A stretch of 64,000 nucleotides of DNA, taken from Amycolatopsis albispora (GTDB lineage: Bacteria > Actinomycetota > Actinomycetes > Mycobacteriales > Pseudonocardiaceae). Location: assembly GCF_003312875.1 (NCBI RefSeq), contig NZ_CP015163.1, forward strand, positions 1,364,001-1,428,000, in the 5' to 3' direction. Below are positions 47,661-59,120 of the stretch, one piece after another. The notes beneath the pieces are model-generated. The model was not told the DNA's origin and searched no databases. It was given only the letters and a program-made list of their open reading frames with translations. How positions within the stretch are numbered: position 1 is the first letter of the stretch; each line of letters opens with the position of its first letter. A program made the translations under genes and the position numbers.

Positions 47661-49490
47661 GACCCGGTCCAGCGGCAGGCGCAGCACCTGCCCCTCCGGC
47701 ACGGCCGCGTTGTGCGCCCGGATGCCGGTCAGCTCGGCATCGGACACCGACCGCCGGTAGAACCTGATCTCGTCGAAGGCGCCTTGCCACCGCTGGGTGT
47801 TGTCCAGCCGCTGCCCCACGACGAACTGCCACGACACGGTCTGGCTGATCGTGCCCGCCGACGCCGGACCGGCAGCCGCCTCGGCGCCGTCCACGGTCAG
47901 CGACAGCCGGTCGCCGGTGCGCCGCAGCGCCACGTGGTGCCACTGCTCGTCGTCGTAGGCGCTGGTGGTGGTGATCGACTTCGTCCCGGCCGGAGTGGTC
48001 ATCGTGGCGATGAGCCTGCCGAGCCGCGGTTCGGCACGCAGCCACAGCTGCGGTGCCGTGCCACCCATGCCGCCCAGCCAGGTCAGCACCTGGTCGGCCT
48101 TGCTCGATCCGTAGCGGAACCAGCCGGTCCAGGTGAAGTCACCCGCGCCCGGCAGCTGGGCCTGGTCGTACGGCACGCGGAGGAAACCACCGGGGGCCAC
48201 CGCCATCCCGAACCGCCCATCCACTGTGGACGGCGAGCCGACCGCGATGGCGTCGGAGTGCCGCCGTGAGATGTCCGGTGTGGACGGTCCGGCCGGGTTC
48301 TTCCAGCCGAGGTGGTCTTCACCGAACCGCGCGAACCGGATCTCGTCCCGCGCGTCCACCGGACCGCCTTCGTACATCAGCCCGATTTCCACCGCGGCCG
48401 AGCGCGAATCGCTGATCTGCACCAGATCCGAATAACCGGACCAGTCCGCCGTGATCCGCGTGCCCTGCTCGGCGTTCTCCCAGGTCCGGCCGCCGTCGTA
48501 GGAGGAACGGAGCATCATCCACCGCCGCCGGTCGGTGTCCGACGGCGACGAGAACAGCAGCCGATCGGGCTTGCCCGGCCGTTGCAGCCGCAGCACGGCG
48601 CCCTGCACGATCGGCGTCACCAGGTCGGGGATCGTGGTGAACGGCGTGCTGAACGACTCGCCGCCGTCCCGGCTGACCGCGTGCGTGCGGTTGCCGACGT
48701 CGGTACCGCCCTGCTCGCGCCCGGCCGCGTAGACCGAGCCGTCGGCCAGCTCGGCGACGCTGATCTCCTGCGGTTTCTGGGTGTATGTGCCGGGCACCGA
48801 GTGCGGGTAGTCGGTCTGCGCGCCGATCCGCCAGCTGTCACCGTGGTCGTCGCTGTAGATCAGCGCCGCGTGGTTCTCCACCGACTGGGTGCTGCGCGCG
48901 GTTTCCGCGTTGATGCCGAACACCAGCCGACCGGCGTGCGGGCCCTTCTCCAGCTGGATGCCGTGCACCGGACCGGAGGCGTACCACGCCGTCCACTCCG
49001 GACGCTTGACCTGGGCGCCGATGTCCCGTGGCGCCGACCAGGTCCGGCCGTCGTCGTCGCTGTGCTGCTGGTGCGGGAAGCGCGGGCACGGGATCGCGCA
49101 GCCCTTGTCGTCTTCGCGGCCCGCGTTGTAGGTGCTGATCAGCACGATCCGCCCGGTCTCGCGGTCCACGATGGGCACCGGGTTGCCGTGCGTGTCCCCG
49201 TCACCGGAGTTGACCACCTGCATCGGCGACCAGGTGCGCCCGCCGTCCTCCGACCGCTTGAGCACCAGGTCGATGTCGCCGGTGTCACCGCAGTTGTCCA
49301 CCCGGCCCTCGGCGAAGGCGAGCAGCGTGCCGCGCGCGGTCTTCACGATCGCCGGGATCCGGAAGCAGGCGTACCCGGGATCCCGCGACGCCTTGAACAG
49401 CACCTGCTCGTCCACCGCGGGAGCCGCCGTGGCCACCGGTGCCGCCAAACCCGCTACCAGCAGGCAAACCAGGACCAGTGCGCGCTTCAC
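47649..49490 (-). CDS. secreted sialidase (GH33) with C-terminal LamG-like domain
   Basis: 613 aa, GTG 49490 with GAGGAA upstream. Signal peptide about 1-23. The sialidase propeller carries the arginine motif CFRIPAIV and five Asp boxes (SEDGGRTWS, SDDDGRTWS, SDDHGDSWR, SRDGGESFS, SYDGGRTWE). From about residue 420 a concanavalin/LamG-like domain follows (DFTWTGWFRYGSSKADQVL, DEIRFYRRSVSDAEL), probably glycan-binding. Releases terminal sialic acids outside the cell. Last gene of the seven-gene operon, overlapping the GH42 gene by 4 nt. Confidence 0.93.
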   Translation of the reverse strand: MKRALVLVCLLVAGLAAPVATAAPAVDEQVLFKASRDPGYACFRIPAIVKTARGTLLAFAEGRVDNCGDTGDIDLVLKRSEDGGRTWSPMQVVNSGDGDTHGNPVPIVDRETGRIVLISTYNAGREDDKGCAIPCPRFPHQQHSDDDGRTWSAPRDIGAQVKRPEWTAWYASGPVHGIQLEKGPHAGRLVFGINAETARSTQSVENHAALIYSDDHGDSWRIGAQTDYPHSVPGTYTQKPQEISVAELADGSVYAAGREQGGTDVGNRTHAVSRDGGESFSTPFTTIPDLVTPIVQGAVLRLQRPGKPDRLLFSSPSDTDRRRWMMLRSSYDGGRTWENAEQGTRITADWSGYSDLVQISDSRSAAVEIGLMYEGGPVDARDEIRFARFGEDHLGWKNPAGPSTPDISRRHSDAIAVGSPSTVDGRFGMAVAPGGFLRVPYDQAQLPGAGDFTWTGWFRYGSSKADQVLTWLGGMGGTAPQLWLRAEPRLGRLIATMTTPAGTKSITTTSAYDDEQWHHVALRRTGDRLSLTVDGAEAAAGPASAGTISQTVSWQFVVGQRLDNTQRWQGAFDEIRFYRRSVSDAELTGIRAHNAAVPEGQVLRLPLDRVSRG

Positions 49491-51487
49491 GAGTTCCTCC
49501 TCAGCACGGCCACCCCACGCGAACCGAGCACAACCTCGTCGAGCGGCGTCCCGGCATCGGTGAGCAGATCGGCTGCGGCCGACGGCAACGGCACGGTGAC
49601 CTCCGACGTGGTGTGGTTGAGCAGCATCAGGTACTCGCGGTCGGTGCCACGGCGGACCACCGCCTGCACGCCTTCGGGCAGTCCCGGCAGCACCGGTGTC
49701 GCCGAAGCCTCGGCGGTGATGCGGTCGAACAACGCACGCATGCCGCCGGCGTCGGGCCGGGTCGCCAGGTACCACGCCACGCCTTCGCCGAAGCCGTGCC
49801 GGGTCACCGCCGGGCGCCCGGCCAGCTCACCGCCGGCGAACGAGCCGATCACCTCGGCGCCTTCGAGTTCGATCCATTCCGACCACACCGTCGCCCCGGT
49901 TTCGGTGCCGTCGGCGAACCGGACCGTGGTCGTGCCGCCGTCCGGCAGCGGCCAGAACTCGTCCACGCGCAGGCCGAGGATGTCCCGCAGCGGCGCCGGA
50001 TAACCGCCGAGGTACGCGCGGTCGCAGGCGTCCACGATGCCGGAGAAGAACGACACCACCAGGTGCCCGCCGCGTTCGACGTACCGGCGCAGGTTCGCCG
50101 CCACCGACTCGTCCATCAGGTAGAGGTTCGGCACCACGACGAGCTTGTACTTCGACAGGTCGTCCGACGGGTGCCGCACGTCGCAGGTGATCCCGGCGTC
50201 GAACAGCGGCGCGTAGTGCGCGAGGTGCGTTTCGAGCTGGTCCAGGTCACCGGAGGGGTGCGAGTCCAGCTCGAGGCCCCACCAGCTTTCCCAGTCGTGC
50301 AGGACCGCCACGTCCGCGTCGATCGTGGTGCCCGCCAGCTCCGACACCGTCGCCAGCTCCTGGCCGAGCGCGCTGACTTCGCGCCAGGTGCGCGTTTCAC
50401 GGCCACCGTGCGGCACCATCGCCGAGTGGAACTTCTCGGCGCCGCCGCTGGTCTGGCGCCACTGGAAGAACAGGATCGCGTCGGCCCCGCCCGCCACCGC
50501 CTGCCAACTGCCCAGCCGCATCGCGCCGGGCGCCTTGGGGCTGTTGCGGTTGCGCCAGTTCACCGCGCTGGGTGCCTGCTCCAGCAGCATCCACGGCTTG
50601 CCGTGCTTCAGCGAGCGCACCAGGTCGTAGGCGAAGGCGGCCTCGACGTGGGAACGCGGGTCGTAGGGGTCGGGGTAGGAGTCGAGGCTGACCACGTCCT
50701 CGTGCGGCACCCAGCGGTGCCAGTCCAGCGACTTCTGCACCCGGCCGACGAAGTTCGTGGTGATCGGCACGTCCGGGGTGAGCCGCCGCAGCACCTTCTG
50801 CTCGGCCAGGTAGCAGCCGAGCGAGGCGTCGGAGGAGAACCGGTGGAAGTCCAGCTGCTGCGCCGGGTTCGGGAAGGTCGGCGCCACGCGTGGCGGGAAG
50901 ACCTCGGCCCAGTCGTCGTACTGCTGCGACCAGAAGGTGGTGCTCCACGCCTGGTTCAGCGCGGCGATGTCGCCGTACCGGTCGGCCAGCCAGCGCCGGA
51001 AGTCCGCCGCCGAGTTGTCGCAGTAGCAGGCGCGGATGTGGCAGCCGTACTCGTTGCCGATGTGCCACATCGACAGCGCCGGGTGGTCGCCGTACCGCCG
51101 GGCCACCTGCTCGGCCAGCCTGGCGGCGTAACGGCGGAACACCTCGCTGGACGGGCAGAACTGCTGGCGTGCCCCGGCCGACAGCCGCGTGCCGTCGGCC
51201 CGCACCGGCAGGACTTCGGGGTGCAGGTGGGTCAGCCACGGCGGGGGAGAGGCGGTCATCGTGGCCAGGCAGACCTCGACGCGTGCGTCACCGAGCTTGT
51301 CCATCACCGTGTCGAACCAGCCGAAGTCGTACTCACCCGGCCGCGGTTCGACCCCGGCCCACGAGAAGATACCCGCGGTCACCATGGTCACCCCGGACTC
51401 GGCCATCAGCTTGATGTCTTCGTCCCACACCTCGGCCGACCAGTGCTCGGGGTTGTAGTCGGCCCCGTAATGGATCTTCCCGAACAT
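49487..51487 (-). CDS. GH42 family beta-galactosidase
   Basis: 666 aa. GH42 start FGKIHYGADYNPEHWS; acid/base Glu in SMWHIGNEYGCH and nucleophile Glu in MLLEQAPS. Cysteines in GCHIRACYCDN match the GH42 zinc cluster region in part. No signal peptide, so cytoplasmic. It would remove galactose from imported oligosaccharides, fitting desialylated glycans. Overlaps the lyase gene by 1 nt (TGATG). Confidence 0.94.
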   Translation of the reverse strand: MFGKIHYGADYNPEHWSAEVWDEDIKLMAESGVTMVTAGIFSWAGVEPRPGEYDFGWFDTVMDKLGDARVEVCLATMTASPPPWLTHLHPEVLPVRADGTRLSAGARQQFCPSSEVFRRYAARLAEQVARRYGDHPALSMWHIGNEYGCHIRACYCDNSAADFRRWLADRYGDIAALNQAWSTTFWSQQYDDWAEVFPPRVAPTFPNPAQQLDFHRFSSDASLGCYLAEQKVLRRLTPDVPITTNFVGRVQKSLDWHRWVPHEDVVSLDSYPDPYDPRSHVEAAFAYDLVRSLKHGKPWMLLEQAPSAVNWRNRNSPKAPGAMRLGSWQAVAGGADAILFFQWRQTSGGAEKFHSAMVPHGGRETRTWREVSALGQELATVSELAGTTIDADVAVLHDWESWWGLELDSHPSGDLDQLETHLAHYAPLFDAGITCDVRHPSDDLSKYKLVVVPNLYLMDESVAANLRRYVERGGHLVVSFFSGIVDACDRAYLGGYPAPLRDILGLRVDEFWPLPDGGTTTVRFADGTETGATVWSEWIELEGAEVIGSFAGGELAGRPAVTRHGFGEGVAWYLATRPDAGGMRALFDRITAEASATPVLPGLPEGVQAVVRRGTDREYLMLLNHTTSEVTVPLPSAAADLLTDAGTPLDEVVLGSRGVAVLRRNS

Positions 51488-52416
51488 CAGACCAGCCCCG
51501 CTTCGACGAGCTTTTCCTTGATCTGCAGCAGTTCCTCGGTGTTCAGCGGCACCTGGGGCGGCGCCATCACGGCGTTGTCGATGAACCCGCGCAGCTTCAT
51601 GGCCGCCTTGAACGCGCCGAGCGCCGCCGAGCCGCGGCCCATCCGCGTGACCGGGGCGATGTCGGTGATGGTGAACAGGTTCAGCAGCCGTTCCTGGACG
51701 CGCTTGGCCTCGGCCAGCTCTCCGGCGCGCACGTGCCGGTGGATGGCCACGTAGCCGTCCGGGTCCACATTGGCCAGTCCGGGCACCACGCCGTCCGCGC
51801 CCAGCGCCAGCGCGGTGTCCACCATCAGCTCCGAGCCGGTGAACACGGCGAATGAGTCCAGCCCGCGCTCGGCCTTGCGCAGCAGGACGAACCGGAACCC
51901 GGCCTCGTCGCCGCTGGAGTCCTTGAGCCCGGCGAGCACGCCGTCGGCGGCCAGCCGCAGCACCATCTCGCGGTCGAGCCGGTTGTGCACCGCCATCGGG
52001 ATGTCGTAGGCGAAGATGGGCAGCTCGGTCTGCTCCTTGATCAGCCGGAAGTGCCGGTCGATCTCGGCCACGTGCGTCCGGGTGTAGTACGGCGCGGTCA
52101 CCACGATCGCGTCCGCACCGGCCTTCTCCGCGTCACGGACGTGTTCGAGCACGCGCAGGGTGGTCATGTCGATGCACCCGGCCAGTACCGGCACGCGACC
52201 GGCGGCCTGTTCGACGGCCGTTTCCAGCACCACGCGCCGGTGCGCGTCGGGCAGGAAGGGCACCTCACCGGACGAGCCGAGCACGAAGATCCCGTGCACG
52301 CCGGCGGTCAGCTGGGCGTCGATGTGCCGCCGGAACGAGGCGGTGTCGACGGTCCAGTCGTCGTGCAGCGGGGTGCACAGGGGCGGGATCACGCCGGCGA
52401 ACTGCGTGGCGGTCAT
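51487..52416 (-). CDS. DHDPS/N-acetylneuraminate lyase family aldolase
   Basis: 309 aa. Class I aldolase barrel: GIFVLGSSGEVPFL is the pyruvate-binding loop (GSSGE instead of G-S/T-TGE), the tyrosine pair is in APYYTRTH, FAYDIP replaces the common YNIP, and the Schiff-base lysine is in LAGLKDSSGD. Context with sialidase and a Dpp-type importer suggests cleavage of sialic acid to ManNAc and pyruvate. The motif variations mean another 2-keto-acid aldol substrate is possible. No nanE, nanK or nagAB genes are in the window. Confidence 0.85.
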   Translation of the reverse strand: MTATQFAGVIPPLCTPLHDDWTVDTASFRRHIDAQLTAGVHGIFVLGSSGEVPFLPDAHRRVVLETAVEQAAGRVPVLAGCIDMTTLRVLEHVRDAEKAGADAIVVTAPYYTRTHVAEIDRHFRLIKEQTELPIFAYDIPMAVHNRLDREMVLRLAADGVLAGLKDSSGDEAGFRFVLLRKAERGLDSFAVFTGSELMVDTALALGADGVVPGLANVDPDGYVAIHRHVRAGELAEAKRVQERLLNLFTITDIAPVTRMGRGSAALGAFKAAMKLRGFIDNAVMAPPQVPLNTEELLQIKEKLVEAGLV

Positions 52417-53398
52417 GATGGGCTCACTCCGATGGTCTCGGCGGGTACTTCCGGGTGGATACAGCGGTAGGTGTGGCCGGGTGCACCGGTGGCCAGCGGC
52501 GGCAGGGCGGCGGCGCAGTCGTCGGTGGCCTTCGGGCACCGCGTGCGGAACCCGCAGCCGCTGGGTGGCGCGGTCGCCGACGGCACCGGCCCGCTGAGCA
52601 CGATCGGCTCGACCGGGTCCAGCAGGCTCGGCGTGGCCGAGAACAGCGCCCGCGTGTACGGGTGCCGGGCGCCGTGGGGCAGTTCGGCGGCGGGGGCCTC
52701 CTCCACCACGCGCCCCAGGTACATGGTCACGATGCGGTCGCTCATCTTCCGCACGGTCTGGATGTCGTGCGAGACAAAAACCATCGCCAGGCCGAGCTTT
52801 TCCCGCAGGTCGATGAGCAGGTTCAGGATCTGCGCGCGGACCGAGACGTCCAGCGCCGAGGTCGGCTCGTCGGCCACCAGCAGCGCGGGTTCCAGCGCGA
52901 GCGCCCTGGCGATCGCGACACGCTGCCGCTGCCCGCCGGAGAGCTGGCCGGGCACCGCGTCCGCGACGCTGTCCGGCAGGCCGACCAGGGACATCAGCTC
53001 GCGCACGCGGTCCTCGCGGGCGGCACCGGTGCCGACGCGGTGCACGTCGAGCGGGTCGCGGATGATCTTGGCCACGGCCAGCCGCCGGTTGAGCGCGGTC
53101 GCCGGGTCCTGGAAGACCATGCCGACGTCGCGGCCGAATTTCGCGGCCCGGTCGCCCGCGCTCATCTCCCACAGCGACGCGCCGCGGTAGCGCACCACAC
53201 CCGCGGTCGGCTGCTGCAGCCCGACCATCACCTTGGCCAAAGTGGACTTACCGCAACCGGATTCGCCTACCACACCAACGGTTTCCCCGGGTTCGAGCAC
53301 CAGGTTCGCGTCGGTCAGCGCGTACACCGAGGCCCGGCCGAACAGCCGGTCGCCGGCGATCCGGTGCACCACGTGCACGCCGTCGAGTTCGAGCAGGC

Positions 53399-53402
<4 letters not shown>
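52413..53402 (-). CDS. oligopeptide-type ABC importer ATPase (DppF/OppF-like)
   Basis: 329 aa, GTG start overlapping the fused permease-ATPase gene. Walker A GESGCGKSTL, signature LSGGQRQRVAIARA, Walker B LLVADEPTSALD, and the C-terminal cysteine-containing OppF/DppF tail (CGFRTRCPKATDDC). Couples ATP hydrolysis to import together with the ATPase half of the 53399 protein. Confidence 0.93.
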
Positions 53403-55320
<1,918 letters not shown>

Positions 55321-55324
<4 letters not shown>

Positions 55325-56280
55325 GCGTGGCTCCGCAGCCGCGGGTTCGCCAGCAGGTACAGCAGGTCCACGATCAGGTTCACCAGCACGAAACCGAGCG
55401 CGATGGTGATCACGAAGCCCTGCACCTTGGCGGTGTCGCCGTCCTTGACGGCCTGGATCATGTTCTGCCCCATTCCCGGCAGCGCGAACATCGTCTCGAT
55501 CACCACGGCACCCCCGAGCAGGTAACCGACCCGCAGGCCGAGCACGGTGAGCGGGTTGACCAGCGCGTTGCGCAGCACGTTGCGCCCGACCACAACAACC
55601 GGCGGCAGTCCGCCGCCGCGCGCGGTCCGGACGTAGTCCTTGTCCAGTTCCTCCACCATCGAGGTGCGGATGATCCGGGTCAGCTGCGCGGCCACCGGCA
55701 TCGCCAGCGCGATCGCGGGCAGTGCCATCGAGTTCAGCCAGCCGGAGAACGAGTCGTTCATGCTGACGTAGCCGCTGGTCGGGAACAGGCCCTCGCCCAC
55801 GGCCAGCCACTGCACCAGCAGCAGCGCCACCCAGAACGCCGGTGCGGCCACCCCGGCCAGGCTGACCAGCCGGATCAGCTGGTCGGGCCAGCGGTCGCGG
55901 AACAACGCCGAGGTGATCCCGAGTACCAGCGCCACCACCAGCGCGATGACCAGGCCCATCAGGGTCAGCTGCACGGTCAGCGGCAGCGCGGTGGTAATGG
56001 TCTCGCCGACCGGCTGCTTGGTGATCACGCTGGTGCCGAAGTCACCCTGGAGCAGCTGCCAGACGAAGTGCACGTACTGCAGCGGCAGCGGGTCGTTGAG
56101 CCCGTTGGCCTCGCGGAAAGCTTCGAGCTGTTCCTGGCTGACGTTGGCGCCCTCGAACGCGGCGAGCGCCGGATCGGTGGGGGAGAAGCGCATCACGATG
56201 AAGACGAACAGGATGACGCCGAGCAGCAGCGGCACCAGGGCCAGCACGCGCCCGGCGAGCATCCGCACGATGACGACCAC
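55321..56280 (-). CDS. Dpp-type ABC importer permease (DppB-like)
   Basis: 319 aa, GTG start. Six TM segments, with the conserved PTDPALAAF-type periplasmic segment near residue 35 and the cytoplasmic EAA loop in DKDYVRTARGGGLPPVVVVGRNVLRNAL. Pairs with the DppC half of the next gene. Second gene of the operon after the binding protein. Confidence 0.93.
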
Positions 56281-56296
56281 GAGTGTGCTCCCTGGT

Positions 56297-57913
56297 TCAG
56301 GCTGGCTTGGCCTGGTTGAGGTAGATGCCGGGATAGCCCTGCGCGCGCACGCCGGTGATCGCCTTCGGGTCCCACGCGGTGCCGAGCTGCGTGAACACCA
56401 CCGGGTAGATGACCGCGTGCTCGGAGATCAGGTCCAGCACCTGCTTGGTCAGCGTCGCGCGCTTGCCGGGGTCGACCTCGGCGGCGGCCTGGTTCTGCAG
56501 CGCCAGCAACGCCTGCGCGTCCGCGCCGGTCCACTTGGCGTAGGTCTTCATCAGCAGGGACTTCTCGTCGTAGTAGTAGCGGATGAGCAGGTCCGGGTCG
56601 TTGCCGAACTGCTGCGGGTTGTTCGTGGTCGCCACCACCTGGAAGTCGGCGCCGGAGTCGAGCTTGCTGAACAACGCCTTGGTGTCCTGGGATTCCAGGG
56701 TGGTCTGCACGCCGATGGCGTCCCAGCCCTCCTTGATCACCTTCACGCAGTCGGCCACCAGCGAAGTGTTTGAAGTGGACAGTGCGATGCTGAGGTTGGT
56801 CACCCCGGCCTGGCGCAGCAGGTCCTTGGCCTTCTCGGGGTTGAAGGCGAAGTCGTGCGCGGCGGGCTGTGACGAGGGCAGCGCCGGGTTGATGAACGAG
56901 GTGGCCGGGGTACCCGCGCCCTTGAGGCCGATCTCGACCATCTTCTTGCCGTCGATGGCGTAGTGCAGTGCCTGGCGGACCAGCTTGTTGTCGAACGGCG
57001 GGTGGGCGGTGTTGAACAGCAGGAACAGGTTGTTGCCGCCGTCGGCGAACTCCACCGTGCGCCCGGCGGCCCGCAGCTGCTCGGTGTTCGCGGCGGGAAT
57101 GTTCTCCACGATCTGCGCGTCCGGGTTCGCCCCGGAGATCGCGGCCACGCGCGGCGCGGCGTCCACGATCGACTTCCACAGCATCTTCTGGTAGGCCGCC
57201 GGTCGCGGGCCGTTGTAGTCGGCGAACTTCTCGAACGCGGTGTGGCTCAGCGGGGCCTGCTCGGTGACCTTGTACGGGCCGGAGCCGACCACCTTGCCGC
57301 TGGCGGCGTCGGCCCACTTTCCTTCGAACACGTGCTTGGGCACGATCTTGCAGGTCTGGATGCGGTCGAGCGCGTAGGGGAACGGGAACTTGAGCACGAA
57401 TTCGACCTCGCGCTCGCCGGTCTTGCGCACTTCCTGCAGCCAGTGCGCGAAGAAGGCGTGCACCAGCACGTTTTCCTTCGGGTCGAGCGCGCGGGCGTAG
57501 GTGAACACCACGTCGTCGGCGACCACGGGCTGCCCGTCGTGCCACTTCGCGCCGTCGCGGAGTTCGAACTTCAGCGTGGTGGCGTTGAGGTCGGCGGGCA
57601 GGGACTTGGCCAGGGCGGGGAAGGATTCGCGGGTGATCGGGTCGCCTTCGACCAGCGATTCGTAGCAGTGCAGGTTGGCCGCCATGGAGAAGGCGGACGC
57701 GGTCTGCAGCGGGTCCCAGGACTGGTTGTTGCCGTACCCGAGCACGGCGGTGATCGAATCGGCCGAGTTGCCGGTCTTGTTCGTCGAAGCCGGGCCGCCA
57801 CCGCAGGCGGCCAGCGCCGAGGAGAACGCCGCCGCGCCGCCCGCGAGTGCGGAGTAACGAAGCAGGTCGCGCCGGCTGAACCGGCGCGCGGATCCGATCG
57901 GGCTGTGGGGCAT
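56297..57913 (-). CDS. Dpp-type solute-binding lipoprotein
   Basis: 538 aa from ATG 57913 (GGGAG upstream). Twin-arginine-like ARRFSRRDLLRYS and lipobox ALAACG, so probably a Tat-exported lipoprotein. SBP_bac_5 family: AKSLPADLNATTLKFELRDGAKWHDGQPV is the family signature region. Family ligands include peptides, nickel, opines, sialic acid and oligosaccharides. Linked to a sialidase and lyase, sialic acid or a sialylated glycan is the best guess. First gene of the operon, read from a promoter flanked by two FadR-type sites. Confidence 0.93.
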   Translation of the reverse strand: MPHSPIGSARRFSRRDLLRYSALAGGAAAFSSALAACGGGPASTNKTGNSADSITAVLGYGNNQSWDPLQTASAFSMAANLHCYESLVEGDPITRESFPALAKSLPADLNATTLKFELRDGAKWHDGQPVVADDVVFTYARALDPKENVLVHAFFAHWLQEVRKTGEREVEFVLKFPFPYALDRIQTCKIVPKHVFEGKWADAASGKVVGSGPYKVTEQAPLSHTAFEKFADYNGPRPAAYQKMLWKSIVDAAPRVAAISGANPDAQIVENIPAANTEQLRAAGRTVEFADGGNNLFLLFNTAHPPFDNKLVRQALHYAIDGKKMVEIGLKGAGTPATSFINPALPSSQPAAHDFAFNPEKAKDLLRQAGVTNLSIALSTSNTSLVADCVKVIKEGWDAIGVQTTLESQDTKALFSKLDSGADFQVVATTNNPQQFGNDPDLLIRYYYDEKSLLMKTYAKWTGADAQALLALQNQAAAEVDPGKRATLTKQVLDLISEHAVIYPVVFTQLGTAWDPKAITGVRAQGYPGIYLNQAKPA

Positions 57914-57952
57914 GAGGAACTCCCGGCTGTGTGGCACCAACGGCGATGGTGG

Positions 57953-58043
57953 TCATCGGACGTGGGATGTCCGACGTGGGGCGAACTGTAGGAGGCGGTG
58001 CGCTACCCGGTCAAGGGGTCTTATGACGTACGATGTCTGACGC
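57953..58043 (-). promoter_or_regulatory. operon promoter with two FadR/GntR-type operators
   Basis: Leftward promoter: -35 TTGACC (complement of 58009-58014) and -10 TACAGT (complement of 57985-57990), 18 bp apart. Two related 25-bp sites, 57953-57977 and 58019-58043, agree at 18 of 25 positions. The shared core is GACGT-N2-GATGTC-N-GACG, an imperfect inverted repeat. One lies at the start site and the other behind the -35 box. Likely bound by the divergent GntR protein at 58082. Confidence 0.62.
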
Positions 58044-58081
58044 AACCGGCCGGTGACCGAACGTATCCGAGGAGACCAATC

Positions 58082-58777
58082 GTGGCGCGTCCCCAACGCG
58101 GTGCCGAGATCACCCGGCAGATCATCGATCTGATCGTCGAACGCGAGCTGCCGCCGGGGGCGCCGATGCCCACCGAGCTGAGCCTGATGAACGACATCGG
58201 CGTCAGCCGCACCTCGATCCGGGAGGCGATCAAGGCGCTGCAGGCGCTGGGCATCGTCGAGGTGCGGCACGGGCACGGCACCTTCGTCGGCTCCGGCGGG
58301 CCCGAGGCGCTGCAGACCTGGCTGATGTTCCGCACCCGCACCCGCGGCGACGTCGGGCGGCTGCGGGATCTGCTGGAGCTGCGGGAGATGATCGAGACCG
58401 AGCTGACCAGGCGGGTGGCCACCAAGCACCGGCCGGAGCTGATCGGCGAACTGGAGGCGTGCGTGGCGCGGATGCGCCGCAAGGGCCCGGACAGCGCGGC
58501 CGCTGACCGCGAGTTCCACGACCTGCTCGGCGCGGAGTCGGGCTTCGCGCTCGCGCGGGAGCTGACCGGGTTGTTCTGGGACGTCTACCGCGCCACCGAA
58601 GCCGAAGTGGGCGGCCCGGTGTCGTCACCGGCTTCGACCGCCAAGCGGCACCAGCGGATCGTGGACGCACTGGTCCAGGGCGACCCGGACGCGGCGGCCG
58701 AAGCCATGCACCGGCACTTCGACGAGGTGCGCAAGCGCGCCAAGGCCGGGCCCTACGGCGCGGTCGGCGCGCCCTGA
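58082..58777 (+). CDS. FadR-subfamily GntR regulator of the sialidase/ABC operon
   Basis: 231 aa from GTG 58082 (GAGGAGA upstream). Winged HTH: RELPPGAPMPTELSLMNDIGVSRTSIREAIKAL; the FCD ligand domain follows with DREFHDLL and late H-x(3)-H-type histidines (KRHQRIVDALVQGD, EAMHRHFDEV). FadR-type regulators control sialic acid (NanR) and other sugar-acid operons. It is divergent from the SBP gene and probably represses that operon until its ligand appears. Confidence 0.88.
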   Translation: MARPQRGAEITRQIIDLIVERELPPGAPMPTELSLMNDIGVSRTSIREAIKALQALGIVEVRHGHGTFVGSGGPEALQTWLMFRTRTRGDVGRLRDLLELREMIETELTRRVATKHRPELIGELEACVARMRRKGPDSAAADREFHDLLGAESGFALARELTGLFWDVYRATEAEVGGPVSSPASTAKRHQRIVDALVQGDPDAAAEAMHRHFDEVRKRAKAGPYGAVGAP

Positions 58778-58781
58778 GCGG

Positions 58782-59060
58782 TCAGGGTTCGGTCAGTTCG
58801 CCGATGGTGACCTGCGGGTGGAGCGGGCGGGGTTCCAGGCCTTCCACGTCCAGCACCAGGTACCAGTGCGCGGTGGCGGGTACGGAGATCTTGAACAGCG
58901 GGGCCGTGGCCACGCCGCCGTGCATCCGGTAGTACTGCCTGCGCCGGTAGGCCGTGAAGTTGACCTCGGTGAGCAGCCGGACGTTCGCCATCGTGTTGAG
59001 CCGCACGGTGACCACGGTTTCCCGTCTTACCGTGCCCAGGTCGAAGGTTTTGCTGTACAA
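58782..59060 (-). CDS. DUF1883 domain protein
   Basis: 92 aa. DUF1883 pattern: DTVRRETVVTVRLNTMANVRLL-like start, NFTAYRRRQYYRMHGGVA, FKISVPATAHWYLVLDVEG. Small beta-rich fold of unknown function, fused to TIR domains in some proteins but alone here. Convergent with the FadR gene with 4 bp between stops. Confidence 0.82.
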   Translation of the reverse strand: MYSKTFDLGTVRRETVVTVRLNTMANVRLLTEVNFTAYRRRQYYRMHGGVATAPLFKISVPATAHWYLVLDVEGLEPRPLHPQVTIGELTEP

Positions 59061-59120
59061 GGTGTCCTCGATTCACCGCGGGGAATTTCGCCGGGTTTGA
59101 CTGCGAAATGCGGTGAGCCG

